Part shown: piece after piece, positions 54,701 through 64,000 of the stretch
Layout: each line of letters opens with the position of its first letter
Position numbering within the stretch: the first letter of the stretch is position 1
Source: Arion vulgaris
Taxonomy: Eukaryota > Mollusca > Gastropoda > Stylommatophora > Arionidae
NCBI GenBank assembly: GCA_020796225.1
Contig: CM036759.1
Coordinates: 25,466,313 to 25,530,312, forward strand
DNA: 64,000 nt
Reading direction: 5' to 3'
Made by a program: the position numbers and the translations under genes
Notes under the pieces: model-generated
Databases searched by the model: none
Told to the model about the DNA's origin: nothing
What the model saw: the letters and a program-made list of their open reading frames with translations, nothing else

Positions 54701-57700
54701 AGAGCATACTTTGAGGCTGTTGCTCATCGCTTGCGATGGACGGCTATTATTATAATGTGAGCCAGAGAAGTTGTTGTCATTATCGCTTGCGATGGACGGC
54801 TATTATTATAATGTGAGCCAGAGAAGTTGTTGTCATTATAGCTTGCGATGGACGGCTATTATTATAATGTGAGTCAGAGAAGTTGTTGTTATTATAGCTT
54901 GCGATGGACGGCTTTTATTATAAGCTGAGTCAGAGAGGGTTGTCATTATCGCTTGCGATGGGCGGCTATTATAGGTGAGGTCAGAGAAGTTGTTTGTCAT
55001 TCATCGCTTGCGATGGCGGCTTTATTATAGTGTGGAAGGCACAGAGTTAGTTGTTGTCATATCCTTGCGATGGACGGCTTTATTATAGTGAGCTAGAAAG
55101 TGACAGCACGTTTGAGGCTTGTTGTCATATCACTTGATGGAGGTTATTATATGTGAGTAGAGAATGCGTTGCTGTTGTCGTCATAGCTTGCGATGGACGG
55201 CTATTATTAAGTGTGAGTCAGAAGTAAGTGCACGTTAGGTATGTCGTCTCTTGCGATGGAGGCTATTATATGTGAGCAGAGTGCAACGCATACGTTTGAA
55301 GTTTGTCATCATCAGCTTGCGATGTGGTATTGTGACTGGTCTGTTTAGCTTTTGTACAGTGCATATTAGTGAGCAGAAGTGCAACAGCATACGCTTTGAG
55401 GCTGTTGTCGTCATCGCTTGCGATGGGCGGCTATTATATGTGAGCTAGAGGCAGCAGCATACGTTTGAGGTGTTGTCGTCATCGCTTGCGATGGGCGGCT
55501 ATTATATTGATGGCTAGAGAAGTGCAACAGCATACGTTTGAGGCTGTTGTCGTCATCACTTGCGATGGACGGCATTATTATAGTGTGAGCTAGAGAGTCA
55601 ACAGCATGCGTTTGAGGCTGTTGTCATCATCACTTGCGATGGGCGGCTATTATTATAGTGTGAGCTAGAGAAGTGCAACAGCATACGTTTGAGGCTGTTG
55701 TCATCATCCTTGCGATGGAGGCTATTATTATAGTGTGAGCTAGAGAAGTGCAACAGCATACGTTTGAGGCTGTTGTCGTCATCCTTGGATGGACGGCTTT
55801 ATTATAATGTGAGTCAGAGAAGTGCAAAGCATCACAGTTTAGGCTGTTGTCGTCATCGCTTGCGATGGAGGCTATTATTATAATGTGAGCCAGAGAAGTG
55901 TGCATAATTGCATACGTTTTGAAGGCAAGTTGTGTCATCCTTGCGATGGACGGCATTATTATAATGTGAGCTAGAGAAGTGTCATACGCAGACGTTTGAA
56001 TGGCATGTTGTCATATCGCTTGGATGGACGGCTTTATTATAATGTGAGCTAGAGAGAAGTGCATGACGCATACGTTTGAGGCTGTTGTCATCATCGCTTG
56101 AGATGGACGGCTATTATTATAATGAGCAGAGAAGTTGTTGTCATTATAGCTTCGATGGACGGCTATTTTTATAATGTGAGCCAGAGAAGTTGTTGTCATT
56201 ATAGCTTGCGATGGACGGCTATTATTATAATGTGAGCCAGAGAGTTGTTGTCATTATCGCTTGCGATGGACGGCTTATTATACATGTGAGTCAGAGTAGA
56301 GAAGTTTGAGTTTGTCTATCGCTTGCGATGGACGGCTTTTATTATAATGTGAGCCAGAGAAGTTGTTGTCATTATAGCTTGCGATGGACGGCTTTTATTA
56401 TAATGTGAGTCAGAGAAGTTGTTGTCATTATCGCTTGCGATGGACGGCTATTATTATAATGTGAGCCAGAGAAGTTGTTGTCATTATCGCTTGCGATGGA
56501 CGGCTTTTATTATAATGTGAGCCAGAGAGGTTGTTGTCATTATAGCTTGCGATGGACGGCTATTATTATAATGTGAGCCAGAGAAGTTGTTGTCATTATA
56601 GCTTGCGATGGACGGCTATTGTTATAATGTGAGCAGAGAAGTTGTTGTCATTATGCTTGCGATGGACGGCTTTTATTATATTGCAGCCAGAGAGGTTGTT
56701 GTCATTATCGCTTGCGATGGACGCTTTATTAAGTGTGAGTCAGAGAAGTGCAGCAGCATACTTTGAGGCTGTTGTCGTCATCGCTTCGATGGACGGCTAT
56801 TATAATTGAGCCAGAGAAGTTGTTGTCATTATAGCTTGCGATGGACGGCTTTTTATAATGTAGCCAGAGAAGTGTGTCATTATAGCTTGCGATGGAGGCT
56901 ATTATTATATTGTGGCAGAAGTTGTTGTCATATCGCTTGCGATGGACGGCTTATTAGTGTGAGCGAGTTGTTTGACTAGTCGCAGCGATGGACGGTTTAT
57001 TAAATGTGAGCAGAATTTGAAAGCTGCATACTTTAGGCGGGTTGTTGTCTTTCGCTGCGATGGAGCTATTATTATAATGAGCCAAGAAGTTGTTGTCATT
57101 ATCGCTTGCGATGGAGCTTATATAATTGAGCCAGAGAGTTTTGTCATTATCGCTCGATGAGTTTATTATTATAAGGAGCCAGAGTGTTGTCGTCATCGCT
57201 TGATGGACGCTATTATTATAATGTGAGCAGAGAAGTTGTTGCATGCTTGCGATGGACGCTTATTATAATGAGCAAGAAGTGTTGTCATATCGCTTGATGG
57301 ACGCTTATTTAATGTGGCAGAGAAGTTGTTGTCATTATCGTTATGGACGCTTTATTTAATGTAGCCAGAGGTTGTGTCATTATCGCTTGCGATGGACGGC
57401 TATTATTATAATGTGAGCGAGAGGTTGTTGTCATTATGCTTGCGATGGACGGCTATTATTACAGTGTGAGTCAGAAGTTGTCTTATACTGCGATGGACGG
57501 CTTTATTACAGTGTGAGTCAGAAAGTTGTTGTCTATACTTGCGATGGACGGTTTATTACAGTGTGAGCTAGAAGTGCAACAGCACCTTGAGGCTGTTGTC
57601 GTCATCGCTTGCGATGGGCGGCTATTATAGTGTGAGCTAAGGCGCAGCAACGTTTGAGGTGTTGTCGTCATCGCTTGCGATGCGCTATTATAGTGAGTGA

Positions 57701-60700
57701 AGGCACAGCATGTTTGAGGCTGTTGTCGTCATCTCGATGGACGGCTATTATTATGTGTGAGCTAAAAGGCAACAGCATGCGTTTGAGTGTTGTCATCATC
57801 ACTTGCGATGGGCGGCTATTATAGTGAGCTAGAAGTCACAGCACGTTTGAGGTGTTGTCATCATCACGCGATGGTGTTATTATAGTGTGAGCTAGAGAGT
57901 GCAACAGCATACGTTTGAGGTGTTGTCGTCATCCTGCGATGGACGGCTATTATTATATGTGAGTCGAGATGCAACAGCATACGTTTGAGGCTGTTGTCGT
58001 CATCGCTGCGATGGATGCTTATTATAATGTGAGCAGAAGTGCAACATCATACGTTGAGTTGTTGTCGTCATCGCTTGCGATGGGGCTATTATATGGAGCT
58101 AGAAAGTGCAACAGCATACGTTTGAGTTGTTGTCTCATGCTTGCGATGGAGCTTATTATGTGAGCTAGAAGTGCACAGCATACGTTTGAGGCTGTTGTCG
58201 TCATCCTGGATGGGCGCTATTATTATATGTGAGCGAGAAGTTGTTGATGTTGTATCGCTTGCGATGGCGGCTATTATAAGTGAGCCAGAGAAGTGCAACA
58301 TCATACGTTTGAGGTTTGTCGTCATCGCTTGCGATGGCGGCTTTATAATGTGAGTCAGAAGTTTTGTCATATCGCTTAGATGACGGCTTTATTATAATGT
58401 AGCAGAAGTTGTTGTCATTATAGCTTGCGATGGACGGCTTTTATTATAATGAGCCAGAAGTTGTTGTCATTATCGCTTGCGATGGACGGCTATTATTATA
58501 ATGTGAGCCAGAGAGGTTGTTGTCATTATCGCTTGCGATGGACGGCTATTATTATAATGTGAGCCAGAGAGGTTGTTGTCATTATAGCTTGCGATGGACG
58601 GCTATTATTACAGTGTGAGTCAGAGAAGTTGTCATTATAGCTTCATGGAGGCTTTTATTACAGTGTGAGTCAGAGAAGTTGTTGTCATTATAGCTTGCGA
58701 TGGACGGCTTTTATTACAGTGTGAGCTAGAGAAGTGCAACAGCTTACCTTTGAGGCTGTTGTCGTCATCGTTCGATGGGCGCTATTATAGTGTGAGCTAG
58801 AAGAGCAGCATACGTTTGAGGCTGTTGTCGTCATCCTGCGATGGCGGCTATTATAGTGTGAGCTAGAGAAGTGCAACAGCATGCGTTTGAGGCTGTTGTC
58901 ATCATCACTTGCGATGGGCGGCTATTATTAGGTGGACAACAGCATGCGTTTGAGGCTGTTTCATCATCTCGATGGGTGGTTATTATAGTGAGTAACAAAG
59001 CATACGTTTGAGGCTTTTCGTCATATATGGACGGCTATTATTATAGTGAGTCGAAGTGAACAGCATGTTGGGTGTTGTCGTCATCGTGCATGGATAATAT
59101 AATGCGAGGGCAACATCAAGTTGAAGTTTCATCGCGATGGGCTATAGTGAAAGACAGCATATTGAAGTTGTCGTCATGCTTATGATGTTATTGGTGAGTA
59201 GAGAGTGCAACGCATCGTTTGATTGTCGTCATCGTTGATGGCGCTATTTTTAAGAGTCAGGGCGGCATACGTTTGAGTTGTCATGCTTGCGATGGGCGGA
59301 TAAGAAGAACATCATACGTTTGAGGTGTTGTCGTCATCGCTGCGATGGGCGATTATAATGTGGCGAGGCAAAGTCGTTTGAGGCTGTTGTCGTCATCACT
59401 TGCGATGGCGCATTATAGTGAGTGAGTTCAGCATACGTTTGAGTTTGTCTCATCACTTGATGGCCGTATTATTATAGTGATAGAAGAACACATTGAGCTG
59501 TTGTCATCACTGATGGACGTATTATAATGTAGAAGCAACAGCACGTTTGAGTTGTCTCATCTGGATGGGGCTTTATTATAATGAGCCAGTTGTTATTATG
59601 CTTGCGATGGACGGTTATTATAATGAGCAAGTGTTCATTAGCGATGACGTATTATATATGAGCAGAGAAGTTGTATATGTTATGGACTATTATTAAAATG
59701 AGCCAGAATTGTTGTCATTTGCTTGCGATGGACGCATATTAATGAGCCAGATGTGTCATTATTATGAGCAAAGTGAGCGAAGTTGTCATTATCTTGCGAT
59801 GGACTTATAATGTGAGCCAGAAGTTGTTGTAATAGTATGAGTTATTTAATGTGACGAGTGTTATCGCTTGATGCTATTATATGAGCCAGAGGTTGTCATC
59901 TGATGGCGGATTATATAAGGAGTTATTTATGCTTGCGATGGAGCTTTATATTGTGAGCCAGAGGTTGTGTCATTTCCTGGATGGAGGCTTATTACGTGAG
60001 TCGAGTGGGATGTGGGTGTTGTCGTCACGTCGATGGAGGCATATAATGAGCCGAGTTGTTGTCTTATGCTTGCGATGCGTATTATAATGAGTCAGAGTTT
60101 GTCTATCGCTTGAGGCGGCTATATAAGTGAGGAGTTTTTTATGTTTTATGGCAGAGTTGTTGTCATTACCGCGATGGACGCTTATTGTGAGCGAAAGCAG
60201 CATTTTGAGGCTGTTGTCTCATCTAGACCATTATAATGAGCCAGAAGTTGTTGTCAACGCTTGGATGGACGTTTATAATGACAAAGTTGTTGTCATTATC
60301 TGCGATGACGTATTATAATGAGCGAAAGTTGGTCATTGCTCATGGAGTATTATAATGTGAGCAGAGAAGTTGGTCATATGTTGCGATGGACTATTATTAT
60401 AATGAGCCAGAGATTTGTCATTATCGCTTGCGATGGACGCTTATTATAATGGACAGAAGTGTTTATTACGCTTGATGGACTTATTATAATGTGAGCCGAG
60501 TTGTTGTCATTAGCTGCGAGGACGGCTTATTATAATGAAGGGTTTTGTATTATAGTTTGCATGACGGCTTATTAAGGAGCAGAGAAGGTCATTTGCTTGC
60601 ATGACTTATTACGTAGCAGAAGTTGTTTCATTATAGTTGCGATGGAGGTTTTATTACAGTGATAGGCAAAGCTTATTGAGGTTTTGTCTATCGCTTGCGA

Positions 60701-63700
60701 TGGCGGCTATTAGTGGAGTGAGGGCGCAGCATACGTTTGAGGTGTTGTCGTCATCGCTTGCGATGGCGGCTATTATATGAGGAGAAGTGCAACGCATGCG
60801 TTTAGGCTGTTGTGTCATACTGCGATGGAGGCTTATTATAGTGAGCAGAGAAGTGCAACAGCATGCGTTTGAGGTGTTGTCATCATCTTGCGATGGCGGC
60901 ATTATTATGTGAGTAGAAGTGACAGCATGCGTTAGGCTGTGTCATATCCTGCGATGGGTTTAAGTGAGTGAGGGCAACATACTTTGAGGCTGTTGTCGTC
61001 ATCCTTGCGATGGACGGCTATTATATATGTGAGCGAGAGAAGTTGGTTGTCTATGTTGCGATGAGGCTATTTAATGGCAGAGAAGTGCAAAGCATGTTGA
61101 GCTGTTGTTCATCCTTCGATGCGGCTTTATAATGTGAGTGAGAAGGCAACATACGTTTGAGGCTTTGTCTCATCGCTTGGATGGACGGCTATTATTATAA
61201 TGTGAGCAGAGAAGTGCAAAGCATATTTGAGGCTTGTATATCGCTTGAGATGGACGCTATTTTATAAGTGACAGAGAGTTGTTGTCATTATGCTTGCGAT
61301 GGACGGCTTTATTAAATGTGAGCCAGAAGTTGTTGTCATTATCGCTTGCGATGGACGGCTTTATTAAATGTGAGCCAGAGAAGTTGTTGTCTTATCCTTG
61401 CGATGGACGGCATATTATAATTGAGCAGAGAAGTTTTGTCATTATAGTTGCGATGGACGGCTTTATTATAATGAGTCAGAGAAGTTGTTGTCATTATCGC
61501 TTGCGATGGACGGCTATTATAATGAGCAGAGAAGTTGTTGTCATTATCTTGCGCCAGAGAAGTTGTTGTCATTATCGCTTGCGATGGACGGCTTTTATTA
61601 TAATGTGAGCCAGAGAAGTTGTTGTCATTATAGCTTGCGATGGACGGCTTTTATTATAATGTGAGCCAGAGAAGTTGTTGTCATTATCGCTTGCGATGGA
61701 CGGCTATTATTATAATGTGAGCCAGAGAAGTTGTTGTCATTATAGCTTGCGATGGACGGCTATTGTTATAATGTGAGCCAGAGAAGTTGTTGTCATTATA
61801 GCTTGCGATGGACGGCTATTATTATATTGTGAGCCAGAGAGGTTGTTGTCATTATCGCTTGCGATGGACGGCTTTTATTACAGTGTGAGTCAGAGAAGTG
61901 CAGCAGCATACGTTTGAGGCTGTTGTCGTCATCGCTTGCGATGGACGGCTATTATTATAATGTGAGCCAGAGAAGTTGTTGTCATTATAGCTTGCGATGG
62001 ACGGCTTTTATTATAATGTGAGTCAGAGAAGTTGTTGTCATTATCGCTTGCGATGGACGGCTATTATTATAATGTGAGCCAGAGAAGTTGTTGTCATTAT
62101 CGCTTGCGATGGACGGCTTTTATTATAATGTGAGCCAGAGAGGTTGTTGTTATTATCGCTTGCGATGGACGGCTTTATTACAGTGTGAGTCAGAGAGTGC
62201 GCAGCATACATTTGAGGCTGTTGTCGTCATCGCTTGCGATGGACGGCTATTATTATAATGTGAGCCAGAGAAGTTGTTGTCATTATCGCTTGCGATGGAC
62301 GGCTTTTATTATAATGTGAGTCAGAGAAGTTGTTGTCATTATCGCTTGCGATGGACGGCTATTATTATAATGTGAGCCAGAGAAGTTGTTGTCATTATCG
62401 CTTGCGATGGACGGCTATTATTATAATGTGAGCCAGAGAAGTTGTTGTCATTATAGCTTGCGATGGACGGCTTTTATTATAATGTGAGTCAGAGAAGTTG
62501 TTGTCATTATCGCTTGCGATGGACGGCTATTATTATAATGTGAGCCAGAGAAGTTGTTGTCATTATCGCTTGCGATGGACGGCTTTTATTATAATGTGAG
62601 CCAGAGAAGTTGTTGTCATTATCGCTTGCGATGGACGGCTTTTATTATAATGTGAGCCAGAGAGGTTGTTGTCATTATCGCTTGCGATGGACGGCTATTA
62701 TTATAATGTGAGCCAGAGAGGTTTTGTCATTATAGCTTGCGATGGACGGCTATTATTATAATGTGAGTCAGAGAAGTTGTTGTCATTATAGTTTGCGATG
62801 GACGGCTATTATTACAGTGTGAGTCAGAGAAGTTGTCATTATAGCTTGCGATGGACGGCTTTTATTACAGTGTGAGCTAGAGAAGTGCAACAGCTTACCT
62901 TTGAGGCTGTTGTCGTCATCGCTTGCGATGGGCGGCTATTATAGTGTGAGCTAGAGAAGTGCAGCAGCATACGTTTGAGGCTGTTGTCGTCATCGCTTGC
63001 GATGGGCGGCTATTATAGTGTGAGCTAGAGAAGTGCAACAGCATGCGTTTGAGGCTGTTGTCATCATCACTTGCGATGGGCGGCTATTATTATAGTGTGA
63101 GCTAGAGAAGTGCAACAGCATGCGTTTGAGGCTGTTGTCATCATCACTTGCGATGGGCGGCTATTATTATAGTGTGAGCTGGAGAAGTGCAACAGCATGC
63201 GTTTGAGGCTGTTGTCATCATCACTTGCGATGGGTGGTTATTATAGTGTGAGCTAGAGAAGTGCAACAGCATACGTTTGAGGCTGTTGTCGTCATCACTT
63301 GCGATGGACGGCTATTATTATAGTGTGAGTCAGAGAAGTGCAACAGCATACGTTTGAGGCTGTTGTCGTCATCGCTTGCGATGGGCGGCTATTATTATAA
63401 TGTGAGTCAGAGAAGTGCAACATCATACGTTTGAAGCTGTTGTCGTCATCGCTTGCGATGGGGGGCTATTATAGTGTGAGCTAGAGAAGTGCAACAGCAT
63501 ACGTTTGAAGCTGTTGTCGTCATCGCTTGCGATGGATGGCTATTATTATAGTGTGAGCTAGAGAAGTGCAACAGCATACGTTTGAGGCTGTTGTCGTCAT
63601 CGCTTGCGATGGGCGGCTATTATAGTGTGAGCCAGAGAAGTGCAACATCATACGTTTGAGGCTGTTGTCGTCATCGCTTGCGATGGGCGGCTATTATAAT

Positions 63701-64000
63701 GTGAGCTAGAGAAGTGCAACAGCATACGTTTGAGGCTGTTGTCGTCATCACTTGCGATGGGCGGCTATTATAGTGTGAGCTAGAGAAGTGCAGCAGCATA
63801 CGTTTGAGGCTGTTGTCATCATCACTTGCGATGGCCGGCTATTATTATAGTGTGAGCTAGAGAAGTGCAACAGCATACGTTTGAGGCTGTTGTCATCATC
63901 GCTTGAGATGGACGGCTATTATTATAATGTGAGCTAGAGAAGTGCAACATCATACGTTTGAGGCTGTTGTCATCATCGCTTGAGATGGACGGCTATTATT
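51736..64000 (+). repeat. Large two-form satellite with higher-order structure
   Basis: A short form of ~57 bp (GTGAGCCAGAGAAGTTGTTG, TCATTATAGCTTGCGATGGA, CGGCTTTTATTATAAT) alternates in blocks with a long form of ~77 bp that has an extra GCAACAGCATACGTTTGAGG inside. Clean blocks lie at about 51736-53740, 56100-56690 and 61550-64000; the rest (about 53745-56100 and 56690-61550) is full of small deletions. The array runs off the window and is intronic to the CEP170-like gene if that gene continues to the right. Confidence 0.96.

Noticed and set aside
52608..61608. Many short ORFs in the satellite
   Set aside because: Translations of the repeat unit in various frames (for example TTTASN or SHYNS repeats), without other support.
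51736..64000. CRISPR-like spaced repeats
   Set aside because: Units are contiguous with no unique spacers, the context is eukaryotic and no cas genes are present.

Overview
This window is eukaryotic, almost certainly from a repeat-laden invertebrate animal. I lean towards a lophotrochozoan, perhaps a gastropod mollusc, because of the LINE and SINE types present, but that is inference. There are no long host ORFs, no operons and no prokaryotic signals. The protein-coding signal consists of short exons with good splice sites plus many decayed retrotransposon reading frames.

Host gene: five exons on the + strand (29982-30101, 36871-36960, 40675-40753, 42262-42410, 48569-49148) join in frame with compatible phases. 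They encode the start of an FHA-domain protein best matched to the CEP170 centrosomal/microtubule protein family. The initiating exon lies upstream and was not found; the rest of the gene lies beyond 64000. Four introns are complete here. The third (40754-42261) looks like a minor-spliceosome (U12-type) AT-AC intron, with an exact ATATCCTTT donor, a CCTTAAC branch site and a terminal AC. Everything else from about 30 kb to 64 kb is then intronic, and the 12-kb satellite at the right end sits inside the intron that opens at 49149.

Transposable elements: at least 17 decayed non-LTR retrotransposon (LINE) pieces occur, the longest an RTE/BovB-like antisense copy at 44120-46970 with endonuclease and reverse transcriptase. 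There are several SINE families: two related GAA-tailed families (called A and B here), three or four with tRNA-like heads (C, D, E, H), and a GC-rich 1.3-kb retroposon with target duplications at 31821-33127. There are three short hAT-type MITEs with 8-bp target duplications and one mariner-like MITE. Several nested insertions can be read from their target duplications.

Tandem repeats: fourteen arrays fill roughly 30% of the window, with units from 14 to 83 bp. One (1790-3197) is an in-frame amplification of a 23-codon piece of a LINE reverse transcriptase. At least three others have units that contain a retroposon 3' end. The largest (51736-64000, running off the window) is a two-form satellite with higher-order structure. 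Its interior is rich in small deletions, which may reflect an unpolished long-read assembly. Stretches not listed below are AT-rich with nothing recognisable.
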